Source: Amoebophrya sp. A120 (taxonomy: Eukaryota; Sar; Dinophyceae; Syndiniales; Amoebophryaceae). From it: DNA of 64,000 bases. Location: assembly GCA_905178155.1 (NCBI GenBank), contig CAJINV010000006.1, forward strand, positions 4,341,938 to 4,405,937, given 5' to 3'. A program made the translations under genes and the position numbers. Under the pieces are notes generated by a model. That model worked only from the letters and a program-made list of their open reading frames with translations. It had not been told where the DNA came from and ran no database searches. Each line of letters opens with the position of its first letter. Positions within the stretch are counted from its first letter, which is position 1. Below, piece after piece: positions 35,979 to 49,100 of this stretch.

Positions 35979-36731
35979 AAATGATTGAGAGAAAAAACTA
36001 CGTCAAGAAAGCTAGAAGAACGAACAGCAGAAAAAATAGAAAACACGTACTAAAATTCATCAGAACAACTCACTGCTCACTACACTTACGGAAAAAAGAT
36101 TTGATGTATCGAAAACTATAGCACTCGAACTCCACTAAGGCTGCTCGAAATAATACAAAAAATTCGAGCACAAATAATAAGCCGGTTACTAGACAATTAT
36201 CGATTTGTAAAAATATCTTTCTGAAAACTAATACGCTACTAGCGAATTTTATTTTGCTCTATCTCTTTCACTCGTACGAACGACACTCGGCACAGGATAA
36301 TTTACCAAATAGGGCAAAAGCGAGAAACTAAAATATCTGTCATTTCTTTTGGCCTTTTTTATTGCGCCGTGCTGATTATCCGTTGTATTTTTTCCAAAAT
36401 ATATTGATTACACCGAGGTTTTCCTTTCTCTCAGCAAGGCTGGCACTGACTCCTTCGTGTGTAGTTCCCATTGATAGGAAAATTACTCGTCACCTCTTTA
36501 TCTCCAGTATTGCCGCGGGTTCTTTGCCTCGCGTATATCGGAGAAAAGTTGTTGTTTCGGGCGACGCAACTATCATAAGTACCTGGGAACAATAATAATA
36601 AATTCTGCTTGCTCTTCACAACATACAACGTACTTGATATTCGTTCCTCGGAATAAATCGCTGAAAAAACCAGAAAGAATCGGCAAAATAAAGAAAAGAC
36701 CCGATTGGCGGAAGGTTTTTTTTTTTCCCAC

Positions 36732-36941
36732 TATCGCAAGAAAAAAGTGTTACAGTTACACATTGTGTTGCAAAACACGCATGGCAGACAGCCTCTGTCA
36801 TGCACGAAATGCTTTCAAACCTTGTTTCATACGTGTTTTCCCGTAGGATTTCAGCAATGCAAGTTTTCTCTCTCATGCAGAGAAATTTGTGTTGCTGAAT
36901 TGACAACAAATGTGTAACTGTAACACTTTTTTCTTGGGATA
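36732..36941. mobile_element. Introner, family IE-B, in a spacer
   Basis: Direct repeats CCCAC. Ends TATCGCAAGAAAAAAGTG and CACTTTTTTCTTGGGATA. It lies beside an 11-T run. Confidence 0.92.
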
Positions 36942-38763
36942 CCCACGCCGGCCGAATCACTATATCCACTCGACGGTCGTGCGCCGAATCATTTTGGTAG
37001 GTTAGAAGCTGTAGTATTGCCATTCGATTTTTGGAACATCAAAGCTGCTCGCTCATTCTTTTCTCACGGGGTATTAAGTCTTTTGCTTTATACCTTATTT
37101 CGATAGAGAAACTACACGAAAATAGCGCATGCTGGTAGCCTGTGTTTCTAGCAGATTCTTTTTGAAATCGAGTCTTCTCCAGTAGTCTCGCTACAGAAGT
37201 CGACTTGTATTTAAAAAAGTATCTAGAAGTACTTCTTGAGAGGCTAAAATCGCTTGTAGTACTTCTCCCAGAAAGACGTAGGAGCTACAACAACGCGCAA
37301 GTAGTACTTATTCCAGAATCAACACGATAGAACCGTTCTTATCAAGGAGAACAATTCATCGCCTCGCAGTCGCAGCGTTTCGTTGTACTGCTTTTTTATC
37401 ACAAGTGAGAGGCTCTACTTCGCACCGAGAATTTTTACGAGCCCCAGGCCATTTATTACTTCGTCGATAGATCTGCCGATTCGACTAGATCTTCGAACCC
37501 GCGAGCCTGTGTGGTCTGTTTATTTTCTTGGGCTGAAAAAATAAAAGTATAAAAATAACGCTGCAAGTAGACCAAGAGTCATAATTACAAACTATGTGAA
37601 GACAAGCTGTAGACTTATCGAAAACGACCAGGTTGCAGCGCGTTTTAGAGGACTGTGTCTTGTCGGAGACACAGAGCTCAAGCTGCAGTTTAAATCTGTA
37701 GCTCCACTGGCGTATTATTGGGGGGAAAAAAGTAAAAAGATTTTTACTAGGAAGACAGGCTACTTCACGATATTTTTACGATATTAGTGTTGTAAAAAAA
37801 AACTAACCTCAAATACAAAACCTAGGAACTACTACGCAGGAAACTCAACACCAAGAAGCCCTAGCATTAAAGATGTCGTTAGAAATCGTACCAAAACACG
37901 GCTGCCACGCTGGATTATACACTATCTTTCACAAAAGCAAAAAAGCTGGAGTGAAAGAATAGAGCCTGACACAACTTCAAGCTTTAGTACACCAAAAAGC
38001 GTCTTAGACCGAAAGGGACCCAACTTGTGGAAGATTTGTCGCACTCTCCACGACTGCGCGACCATCCCTTGAAGTGGCCTTTTCTACATTTCGATTGTGC
38101 AGAATTTTTTCAAAAAGAATTGTAGCCGCCTTTCAGTTTCACTTTTATCGCAGCACGCGGTACTTCCGTTTTTCGAAATTTCCCTTCGAAATCAGGAACA
38201 AATCGGACAAAAAATTTACTCCAGACCACTCAAAAAACCCACCTAAGAGTTGTACTCTTTTTCTACCGATTTACTTTCTTCGGGAAAAAGAGGACGCAAC
38301 CACTACACAATACTAGACCCAGATTCTTTTACAAATAAGAATAGCACGACCCGTTTTTGATACTATTACATTCACTATTTCATCATCTTTTCTTGTTTCT
38401 CGCTTTTATAATTCTTAGGCTCTTTTCGCTTTATGACTTTTGTCCTTATCTTCTTTTTTATATCCGCCAAAGGAAAGGTAGAAGACGCTGCTGGCGTCGG
38501 AAAACTAAACTTGTGACGTGTTGCTGGTTTGATGCCCTTTCACGGCGTCATCCCACAATAACTAGCACAGAAGTAGTACCTACAGAGGTCAACGTCTTTT
38601 GCTTTTCCGCAGTTTTACTTGTTTCATTATTTCAGCTTTTTACAAAAACTCTCTCGGTCGGCTTTTATTGATTAGTGTGCCGACAATTGATTACCAAAAC
38701 GTTGTTCTGAAATACATATACTTTGAAGTTGTAGAACCCGATAGAATAAATAAACAAGCCAAC

Positions 38764-41700
38764 ATGGAGGTCGCCAAAATGAATACATACACCCACTCGA
38801 CAGCGCAAAAGCGGGCTGCCGCGCGACGATTTTTTGCATTGTCCCGAGCGGCGCAGCTCCTTGTGGCTGCACAGCTGGTGATTTATTCCTGCGATCTGTT
38901 GGGCGTCGGAATGGTTTCCAATCTCTTTATTTCCCCGATCGTCTTCGCCGCTGCCGCAGCATCTTCCTCGTCGAACCAGGCTCGTCCTGCAGGGACAACC
39001 AGTGCGGGTGAACAAGGACTGCACCATGACGTCGTAGGGCAACAAGTTACAACTACACCGGGTAGTCGTCCTGAGCAGGCCGCAGCCGCTGCAGCTTCCG
39101 GCGGTCCACCTCCGTCGGTGCAAGATACGAATTTACACGCGCGCCGGGCCCCCGCGGCTGGACCACCAGGAGTCTTCACGACGGCCGCAGCTAGTCCGAT
39201 AGAGACACATGAAGTGCCTGACCGTCTTATCCTGAGTAAAAACATCCCCACACCAGAGTCAAGATGGGGATTTTGCAACACAAACCTAGAACTTTTGGGG
39301 GTCACGCATCACAAGTTGCAGTCCGTAGTGTAGTGCAGGTTCGCAATGCCAGCTGCATCAGAAATCCATCTGCTCATCCTGTTTACAGCATTACAAATTC
39401 CAAAACACGACTAAAAATGCCTCTCCTGGCGATGCGCATTGCAAATGTTCCTGTCATTGCAAATCTGCATGACAACTCTGGTGTGGGGACGTTTTTACTC
39501 AGGATGCGTCTGTCGGCCGGCGCTCGCGTGCTCGGAGAGCTTTGTTGCAGTTTCTCCGGGATCGGGCGGGGGAAAGGGTTCATGTTTTCGAACAATAAGC
39601 CAGATCGTTTTGACGATCCCCAACTGCAACATCACCAGCAGGCACAAGAACTACATCTTATCCGCCCGAAGCAGGAGGCGCTGCCTCCCTGCTCCTCGCC
39701 GGGAATGTCGTTTCAGTCTGAGGACCCTTGTACCTCCATTTCGGATGAAATCATGGAAGCCGTGTCTCGGTGCAACACGCCGCCGCCGTTGTGTGCGGTG
39801 ATGGGCGGTCCGGGGACGACCCCGACTGGTACTACTACATTGGGGGGTGAGCTACAAGAAGCCCAAGAACTACATCAAGGGGCTGGTGCTGCTCCTTCGG
39901 GTCGTGGTCAACAACAGCACTTAGCAGTGCCAACAAATAACCCAGCAGAAGCAGGTGGAATTACACGAGGACCTGGCGGGGGTGGTCCTAGTGCGATGAA
40001 TGCGGGAGAAGTACTAGGCCACAGCGGAGGAAAACAATCTTTCGTAATTGGAAACAGTGGCGCGGGCACGTGGGATCCCGTGGAAGTTGCAAGCGATAGC
40101 GAGCGGCCGGCGGTGGTCCGCTGCATACGGCCAAATAAAGTGCCACAACAGCAAGAACCATCTACTTCCAGCGGGAAGGAGCCTTTCTCCGTGTCGGAAG
40201 TGAGTTTGGCGATGGGGTATGCAATACAAATTTCCCGTACATCTACAAAATGCATGACAAATTTCGCGAACTTGCAGTGTCCAACTTGTCATGCTAGACT
40301 AGGATTGAAGACAAGTTTTGTAATGCAGTGACAGCATTTGCACATGTACGCGTACGGGAAATTTGCAGTGGATATGGGGCCCCTGCGCCGGCAGATCTAC
40401 GCGGGTGCCATGAACAACAGCACTGTTGTTTCTACAGCCGCGATTGCAAGAACACCAGATGTAGAACAGCCAGGGTCCTCGTCATCGTCTGGCGCAGCAG
40501 CAGCTCCGCATCATGCTGGAAGTGGTGGCCAAGGCGCAGGAGAAGCTCAACATCAGCCGCAGGGGGCAGTAGCTCAAGGAGGTGCAGCTGGTGCGCGGTG
40601 GAACCCCGCGCATCGTGGGGACAAAAATCAAGGATTTTCTCTGCGTGGTCAACAAGCCGGTACAACTTCTATGCAGGTGGGCCACGGCCGCTTGGCATCA
40701 TCATCAGCCGCACAGATGCCATCTGTGCCGAAAGGCCAGAAAGTGGTGAAAAAGCACCTATTCGGGAAGAAACGTGGACCAGCAGCTGCAGCAATTTCTG
40801 CGGCCGGAGCAGCTGCAAATATTCACGTGGTGAACAACAGCGGCAGGACTGCAGTTTCTGGCACTGGTAGTGCGACCGCTAGTTCTTCTGCTGCTGCGTC
40901 TTCTGGCCACCAGGGTCGTAGCAGTACCTCTTCTACCTTCTTCAATTCCACCCCAAATAAAGGTGGACAACATTCTTCGCAACCCGTGCGACGGGGAAAC
41001 CACTGCGATGCTATGGACCGATTGTACCGCAAGTACGGAGTGAAGTTCCGGAAAGACCGTGTGATCGTGTCTAATAAGGCGATACCTCCTCCTCTGAAGA
41101 TGCGGCAGAAACAAGTAGAACAGCTTCGTGGTTGCAACAAGGATGATTCTGCTTTGTTAACAGAACAAACCACCACGACCGGAGGCTCGTTTCTAGTTTT
41201 ACCGAAGTCCTCGGGGCAGCAAGCACTGGAAGATGTCGTTGTGGATTCGCAAGCACAACCCGTAATAGCTGGGCCCCAGCAAGGCCAAGGGAGCACGACC
41301 CCGTCCCCTTTAGATTTGGTTAAGCAGCAGGGCAGCACGTTCACGAGCGGCGCAGGTGAAGAGAACACAAGGATCATCGGTGCCGCGTCATCTGGGCAGC
41401 AGCAGGCGGGTGAACAACAAGCAGGAGGTGTACAACAACTTCACCCGCAGGGCGAGCGGACGTCGACCGGTGGGTGTGGTACTTCTATGCGACACGGTGG
41501 TACGTGCGACACGCCGAAGGCTCCTTCCGATATGTTGGCCGTCAACACGGACGTGGTAGCTGTTGCACCTCCGGGTAGTAGTAATCTTAGTACCCTGGTC
41601 CAGGTAGAACAACACGGGCAACAAGTTCCCCCTGCTTACCAAGAATGCACGACTTCCTTTGGTGGATTTCTGGACGGCCCCGACTGGGATGCGCCCGAAA

Positions 41701-44700
41701 CCAAGGCGGCGCTCGAGAAATTGGAAAAAGATCCGGAGTACCAGTACTACCAGAGATGCCAAAAACAGTACACGAGCAGCATAGAGGCGAAGAACATCGC
41801 CCCGCCGTGGGATTTATCAAATGCAAATATCGATCTGGGTCTGGAAGGTTGCAACTTGTCATGCTAAGTCTGCATCCTGTAAAAATCTGTGTTGCATGCT
41901 TACCAAAAGCTGTCCACTTTTGACCAAGTTGAGAGGGGGTTTCTCATGCGGGACAGCCATGATAGAGATTTCACAGAATCTACCATGCTAGTTCCTGCAT
42001 TCCAGACTTCAGGGATCATGGAATATCCGCATGACAAGTCGCGCAATCTCCCAGACCCAGACATATTTGCATTTGATACGTTTTGCGGTGGGTGTCGGGT
42101 AGTGGCGGGGAAGATCAGCATGCGGGAACAACTATCAAATGCAAAAATGTCTGGGTCTGGAAAGTTGGAACTTGTGATGCTAACTTTGGACTCTAAAAAA
42201 ATCTGTATTGCATGACCAGCAAGAGGAGCCACATTTGTGCTACGCGAGGAGGGCATTTGTCATGCGGAAATGGCATAAGGAAGCTTTCCAAAAATCTGTG
42301 ATGCTGGGTCATGCATTACAAGCATCATGGGTCATGCCAGACAAGCATGACAAGCCTTCCATTCTTCCAGACCCAGACATTTTTACATTTGATAACAACC
42401 ACTGGGGCAGCTGGAAATAAATACGAGTCTTACTCAACCGCGAACCAGTACGGGGCGAGTACGGGCTGTTTTTACGGAGAAAAATTAATCGAATCTGAAA
42501 ATGGGGACTTTGTGATGCGAGAAGATGTTGGTGATGGTGGTGGAAGTACTAATGCCTCTTGGCTGAGAAGCCAAATGCTGGCCGACGACGGGTATCGTGA
42601 CTCGTTAGGTCTGAATAAGCAAATCGGGATGAAAAGTTTGTTATCAAATGCAAAAATGTCTGGGTCTGAAAGAATGCAAGTTTGTCATGCTTGTCCGGCA
42701 TGACTCGCGAATCTGTGTTGCATAGGCACGAAAATTATGCCCTCTTACCTGTCATGCAAAAACGTAGTTAGCCATGCGGAATACGTAAGACATCGGAGCC
42801 AAAAAATTTGTCATGCGTAGCTGCGTATTGCAGTGCGTCTACCATTCACTTTTGGCATTACAAGACCCAGACATATTTCCAATCCATATTTGTGGACCAG
42901 ATCCGTGATGGACGGGCCGAGTGGAATTGCCGGCACCCTCGTCCAGGACCGCCCGCTGATCGTGCCGCCCCCGCAGCGGAAGCGCACCAGTGAGTCGATG
43001 TACGAACCGCGGGTGGATCATTCCCGGGTTCTGAGCGGATATCCCACGAAAAAACTGTAATACAGTTTTAACATTTGTATGTCAATTGAGCAACACAGAT
43101 TTTCCCTGCATGAGAGGAAAAACTTGCAATGCAGAGATCAACATAAGGGAAAACACGTATGAAATGAGGCTTGAAAGCATTTTGTGCATGACAGAGCTTG
43201 CCTGTCTTGCTTGGCCTGCAACACAATGTGTAACTGTAAAATTTTTTTCTTTTGCATAGCGGTGCCAGCTTTTGCAGTACTGGCGCAGCGTCCTCGTGTG
43301 GAGGGGTAGTACAACAAGGAGCAGGCGTATGCAAGAAAAAAACTGTGTAAGTGTAAGTCTGTAATGCAAGGGATGCAACACTGTTACACTTGTCATGCTA
43401 GCCAACCATGAACTCCTTCATTTGTGTTTTCACTTACTAGCTGCGCATGCCAGGCTTTGTCTGTCATACAGAACAGATTTGTCATGCCGTCACCCCAAGA
43501 CACCTACACTAACACAGTTTTTTCCTTGGATAAGGCGGGTGCTGCAATTCATCCCACACGACCAGTCCGCTGTCCGGGATGATGCAGCCTGCTCCGGCGA
43601 GCAGAAGCAATTCGAAAAGATCCTCGCAATTCGGAGAACAATCTTCGCCCTTGCTGCCGCGGTACCCTATTTAAAAACGTCCCCACCCCATAGTTGTACT
43701 GCAATTCTGCATGCTGAAAATGTTTCTCATGCGGAGCCCCAAGATGAGCATTTTATAGTCGTGTTTTGCAATTTGTCATGCTCCAATCAGCATGGTATGC
43801 TAGATCTGTGATGCTCCTGAGCTAGCTCAAACAGCACTACACTACGAATCCAAATTTGTCATGCAAAACAGCCAAAACTTGTGGATTTGTCTAGCCGATT
43901 CCTCATCTTGACTATGGTGTGGGGATGTTTTTACTCAGGATACTCGGCAACCGAACTTTATGGTTCCGCTGGGCGTGCTGGATGGTATTACGCATCAGCA
44001 GGGCGGCTTGGAGACGCCGCGGGGAAACACTAGCGCGGCAACAACGGTCGTGGGGGTGTTTGACTACGAGTCGCTGGCGGAGAGACACGACGGGCAAGGG
44101 AAGCAGGTGTTCTATGGAGTTCTCAAATCGGTTACCTTCTCAACTGTTACATGGATTTGCCATGCAGAACTACTACCTTAAGCCACCAGACGATCAAGCT
44201 ACTTCGCATGACAAATCTCCGAAGGGGTATTAAACAGCCTCTAAATATGTGCCAAACCTGTGATGCGAAAGCAGCAAGCTTGCCCCTTTGCCTGTTGCTG
44301 TTCTTGCATTGCAAATTCGTGTTGTAACTGTTGAGAAGGTAACCGATTTGAGAACGCCATAGGTTCCAACTGGACGGACTTACGATGCCGCCGGCACAGA
44401 TGTCGCCCGACGAGTGCGCTTCGATGGTGTCGGGCACGATGACCCCCCCGCCGCGTCGGCAGGTCAGCGGCCGAGCCTTCACCGAGCCAGACCCATTTTT
44501 GAATCGGTTAGAGCACTTGCTGAGCTCGCCGGGACAGCTGACAACAACGTCCAATCGGGACACCCAGTCCCTAGTTGGCAGCGAGTGCGGGGCAGACGTT
44601 GGGAGTGACGTTGCTCTCTCACAGCAGCAGCAGCTGGGAGCTGGCCCTTCGTCTACTTCCGGGCCCGCACAAGCTCTGTGCGAGCCAGCGGGCGGAAATG

Positions 44701-45609
44701 GTAATGGAAGTGCGAATGCGACAGGTGGTCCACTGCATTACGGCTGCGGTTGCCCGCTGGATACCGAGCCGACCCGTTTCACGCCCCCGCGACCCCGGGA
44801 GGCGAAGCGAAGCAGAGCTTCGAACGCTTCGGTCGATACGACGGATGAAAGCGGCGTAACGGCCTCGCAGGAACTGCGAAGCGGTTCTTTACTAAGTTCG
44901 TCGCAAGACACTGCGTGGACAGCAGCAGGAGCAGGTACGCCAAGTAGTCCGCCGTCGCTCTCTATGCAAAGAAAAAAGTGATGTTACAGTAACACATTGT
45001 CCTGCAAGACCAGCAAGACAGACGACCTCTGTCATGCGCAAAATGCTTGCGGGTCTCGTTTCGTGTGTGTTTTGCTTTATGATCTCTGCATTACAAGTTT
45101 TCTCCGTCATGTGAGGGGTGTGATGCAGAATTCACTACAAATGTGCTGTAACTGTAACACTTTTTTCCTTGGATTCTCTCCAGACAGTTGTCACCCTCGG
45201 ACTCGCAATCATCGTCGAGGGTGGCGGGCTATCAAGTGTAAAAATGTCTGGGTCTGGAAACTTGTGATGCTGGGTGGCGTCTCATGATGAGGCCACAAAT
45301 GCTGGCTCAGCATGACAAGTTTCTGAGCTTCTAGGTGTTGCCTATTCTGCATGACAAACTGCGTTCCTGCATCACAAAAAAATTGAGCTCTTGGGTAACG
45401 TGCATGACAGATTTAAGAGTCATGCCAGACAAGCATGACAAACATGAATTCTTCCAGACCCAGACATTTTTACACTTGATATGGCAGGCGGGGGCTTGAT
45501 GGGACTGTTTTCGGGTTCTCAAGATTCTACGCCGGACACGAGTTTGCAACAACAGAGCTTTGCCGCCATGATGCAGCACGCCGGTATTTTTGGTAGTATT
45601 TGTATTTGA
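38764..45609 (+). CDS. Gene C: low-complexity protein with N-terminal hydrophobic segment (12 exons)
   Basis: Exact removal of 11 introners gives 4,164 nt (1,387 residues) from ATG 38764, the only ATG in the open 5' stretch, to TGA 45607-45609. The first 28 residues are basic; residues 29-66 are strongly hydrophobic, which fits a signal anchor or an uncleaved signal. The remainder is rich in Gly, Gln, Ser, Ala and Pro, with Gln runs and a basic patch around RLYRKYGVKFRKDR in exon 3. No conserved domain recognised. Exons: 38764-39227, 39512-40217, 40380-41814, 42084-42132, 42400-42641, 42894-43039, 43264-43327, 43538-43662, 43948-44112, 44367-44962, 45181-45229, 45487-45609. Membrane or secretory location is inferred from the N-terminus only. 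Confidence 0.83.
39228..39506. mobile_element. Introner, family IE-E
   Basis: Direct repeats CGTCT. Phase 2 in gene C. Right end GGATG instead of GGATA. Confidence 0.94.
40218..40374. mobile_element. Introner, singleton family IE-I
   Basis: Direct repeats TGGGG. Phase 0 in gene C. Its arms ACAAATTTCCCGTAC and GTACGGGAAATTTGC match no other element here. It is 157 bp long and contains TTGTCATGC and GCATGACAAATT words. Confidence 0.9.
41815..42078. mobile_element. Introner, family IE-A
   Basis: Diverged repeats GGATT / CGTTT. Phase 1 in gene C. The CGAT variant is in the left arm only. Confidence 0.9.
42133..42394. mobile_element. Introner, family IE-A
   Basis: Direct repeats ACAAC. Phase 2 in gene C, after a 49-nt exon. 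Confidence 0.95.
42642..42888. mobile_element. Introner, family IE-A
   Basis: Direct repeats TTTGT. Phase 1 in gene C. The right arm lacks the TTCC before AGACCCAGACAT. Confidence 0.92.
43040..43258. mobile_element. Introner, family IE-B
   Basis: Repeats GCGGA / GCGGT. Phase 0 in gene C. Arms ACTGTAATACAG and ACTGTAAAATTTTTTTC. Confidence 0.9.
43328..43532. mobile_element. Introner, family IE-B
   Basis: Direct repeats AGGCG. Phase 1 in gene C. It starts TATGCAAGAAAAAAACTGTG. Confidence 0.94.
43663..43942. mobile_element. Introner, family IE-E
   Basis: Repeats CGCGG / CTCGG. Phase 0 in gene C. It starts TACCCTATTTAAAAACG, a mutated left end. Confidence 0.91.
44113..44361. mobile_element. 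Introner, singleton family IE-J
   Basis: Repeats TGTTC / GGTTC. Phase 0 in gene C. Nearly perfect arms about 37 bp long, including GTTCTCAAATCGGTTACCTT, the longest terminal repeats of any introner in the window. Confidence 0.9.
44963..45175. mobile_element. Introner, family IE-B
   Basis: Direct repeats CTCTC. Phase 2 in gene C. Ends in GGATT. Confidence 0.93.
45230..45481. mobile_element. Introner, family IE-A, inverted interior
   Basis: Diverged repeats CGGGC / TGGCA. Phase 0 in gene C. Its interior is nearly identical to the element at 29432 in gene B, and opposite in orientation to that at 2759 in gene A. Confidence 0.9.
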
Positions 45610-46154
45610 GTTATACTTTCGATTCGTCTACTCTACAGTTCTCTTTTCAATATCGTTCTCATCTAGGATCAGTCCCTGGTAGTTGCTTGTTCTGGTGTGC
45701 TTTCTATATTCATCAATGGATTGTGCGCCGGCTAGAGCTGCTAGTTCTTCGTCTCTAATGAATAACGGGCAAGTAGTTGTACTAGGCCGAGGGTAGTACT
45801 ATGTATACTATAAAAATGTGCAGGCACTAAAAATAAACTTGCGGGAAGGTATAAAAATTGCAAAACAGCATTTACTTTTATCGGCATCATCGGCAAAACA
45901 GGTTACGGCGCATCTTCCGCGACCGGCGCGGGGGCCAATTCTAGCACGGGGGCTACACTCACGTCTGTTATCCACTATAGATCGAGGAAGTTTCTTGATG
46001 ATTGTACCGTCATACACGACAACGTGCGTTAAGTTGTGTACGTAGTAATGACAAACCTGCATGTTGAAATGGGTGTATGATTTGTTTTCGTAGCCTGTAC
46101 TAGCCAGGAGATTAAGCCCCCACCGAGGATCTTCATTCTGATTGAAATTTCCAT
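45610..46154. other. Short intergenic spacer between genes C and D
   Basis: About 0.5 kb without introners or a supported reading frame. An in-frame TGA at 46143-46145 closes the gene D frame upstream of its first ATG. Confidence 0.6.
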
Positions 46155-49100
46155 ATGACCAGCACAACATCTGGTACGTCTTTGTTTTCTTGTGCGGTAC
46201 ACGAATCGAAGAGCTTTTGCATTAAACTCTGCATAACGTCACCAAGCGCAAGCGTAAGCAGCAGGATAATCCAAACCGGCGGTACAACAAAACCTTCTGG
46301 CAACCACCTGGTTCGCCACGCGCACAGCAAAACGCCCCGCGGTCGCGTTGGCATGATTTCCTCCCCCGCTTCTCCGAGCCGGCCGCTCGGCGCACAGCGC
46401 AAATCCAACTCCTGCCCGGACATTGCGGCCATGGGTGGGGCAGCAAGCTCGGAGCAAGAGGACATGCGGCAATTGGGTGGCAACAGCACCTATCAGATGT
46501 AAATATGTCTGGGTCTGGAAGATTGCAAGATTTGCCATGTTAATCTGGTATGACTCTGCACTCTGTATTGCGTGGCCACGAATAGCCTCTCTCGCCTGGT
46601 GCCATGCAAAAACGCAGTTTCTCATGCGGAATGCGCAGCACAGAGGCACGAAAAAACTTGTCATGCTTGGCTCCGCATTACAGTTCACCTCTTGTGTACT
46701 GACTTGCATCACAAGTTTCCAGACCCAGACATATTTGCAATGCATAGCACCAGCGGCCACGCGAGCCAAATGTCTACCGATGGCATGAGCAATGTGGCGG
46801 TCGGGTGTCGCTCGAGCATATCCTGTGCAAAAGTATCGTACTCGTAGTAATGGCAGTCATGCATTACAAATCTCCATCCCAAGGCAAAACAGCATGACAA
46901 ATTGCATTTGTCATGCTGACCGAATTTGTAATGCGATTTGTACTAGTACGATGCTGTTGCAATGCATAGAGCATAGCGGGTGACGATTTAGATGACCAGT
47001 TTGAAATCGCTTCGCAGCAAATTGACGCACAGCTTGCTGTATGCATTGCAAATACGCCTGGGTCTGGTTCTGGAAGGTTGCAACTTGTGATGCTGGCTTT
47101 GGATTCAGAAAAAATCTGTATTGCGTGACCAGCCAAAGCGGTCCAGTTTGTGCTACGTGGAGAGCTACCGTTTCTCATGCGGAATAGGCATTACCATTAT
47201 CAGGAAGCCATCTAATAGTGGTCTGTGATGCTAGGTGATGCATTGTAGGCGTCGCGGGTCATGCAAAAGGTGCATGACATACAAACGCTGCACCCTTCGT
47301 CCAGACCCAGATCGATATTTGCAGTTGATGATATGCAGCGGGAGGTGACCTGGATCATCCTGTCGCCGGTAGTTCGCGTAGTGGAGGTGGTGACCTGGAG
47401 AAACTGCACCAGGGACAAATGCAGGCACCTGGTGCACCTGGAGCTACCGCAGCTGGTTGTTTTGCTTTTGCCGGTGGAGTTCCGCAACAACAGCTTCTCC
47501 CTAGCATCTGCGAAACTTTGAACGAAGATATGGCCTCGGATATTACAGTGAAAAAAGCCCCCACGCCCAAAATTGCAATAGTTTGTGATGCGAAGTTTCC
47601 AAGTGAAAGCTTTTTGTTATGCATGAAAGGAGTACGAATCTTTCTGATCCTGATGCAGAGTCTAGGCGTATATCGCAGCGCCTGCATGACAAGCGCCGCT
47701 CTTGCTGGGATCTTTTGCAATTACAAATTTTTATTTTTGCTATTCACGACTGGGAATCTGTAATGCTGATAGATGCAAGAGGGCGAGTGTTTCCTTTGGA
47801 AAGGTTTGCAATACAAATGCTCCCAAGTTCGGGGGTGGGGGCGTTTTTCATTGTAATATCGGAGCTGGGAGCGAAGACGGCATCTTCCCGGGGAAAGATG
47901 AGAAATAATGACCGCAGCTCTTCAAGCAAGGAAAGTTGCACGGCCGGCGACCGAGTTGTAGCTGGTGGAACCGCGGCAGCCGCTTCTTCTATGGAGGACC
48001 TGCCCCGCGTGCCCAGTAACAATACCATTATCAAATGCAAAGATGTCTGGGTCTCGAAGAGTACAAGACTTCTCATGCGGGTTCAACATGACGCATGAGG
48101 TCTGCAATGCAGGAGCTAGCATGACAGATTCTGTGAGATCTCTACCATGCCTATCCTGCATGAGAAACTCACTCCCAACTTGGTCAAAAGTGGTCAGCTT
48201 TTGGTAGTCATGCAACACAAATTTTTGCATGATCCAGATTTAGCATGTCAAGCTGCATCCTTCCAGACATCCAGGGATACTTGCAGTGCATAACCATGAC
48301 GGACGAACAGTTTTCCGAACTGGGCGGCGCGTTCAGCCGGGCGAGTAGCGGAATTATTCGGCAATCCACGAAGGATAGTACCATTACCAGGGCTATCAAC
48401 TGCAAAAATGTCTGGGTCTGGAAGAATGCAACTTGTGATGCTGCATTTGGATTCCAAAAAGATCTGTATTGCATGAGTACCAAAGGGAATGCAATTTTTG
48501 CCACGCTGAGAAGGCATTTTCCATGCGGAATAGGCATCAAGAAGCCCTCAAAAAGTCTGTTATGCTAGGGCATGCATCACAGACATCGTGGCTCATGCAA
48601 AACGTGCATGACAAGTCTCAGAGTCTTCCAGACCCAGACATATTTGCAATTCATAAGGGCCGCGGCGTTGAGTAGCGCAGGTTCCTCGCCAATGCAGGGG
48701 CCTGTATCAACTACCGCAACAAGCGCGGGAAGATGTGGGCGATCTATCGCGAGAAAAAAGTGTTTACAGTTACACATTTGTTCGAATTTCAGCATCACAA
48801 AGAAGACTTGTAATGCGCAGACCACAACATCTTCAAGGGAAAACCCGCACGAAATGAGGCTGGCAAGCATTTTCTGCATGACAGAGGTTGTCTGTCTTGC
48901 TGGTCTTGCGTCAGAGTGTGTAACTGTAACACTTTTTCCTTGTGATACGATCCTCTGCTGCTCTACTACAACATGCGGGAGGAGTATGGAAGCGTCAAGT
49001 TTGAAATCGACAAAGTTGAAATGATTTGTCATGCATAAATTGCAAGGCATGAAGTGCCTATCTTGCCGGGATGGCAAGCGAGGCCGATTGTGAGCCTGTT

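Larger units (their letters stand above)
32296..38763. other. Long AT-rich intergenic spacer with two isolated introners
   Basis: A+T-rich sequence with many stop codons in all frames. Nothing in it resembles a known protein or structural RNA. Only two introner-type elements occur (35664-35978 and 36732-36941), against one every few hundred bases in the genes. Around the second element a minus-strand frame from ATG 37023 stays open across the exact excision point down to about 36431; this is only a weak hint of a small gene. Confidence 0.55.
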
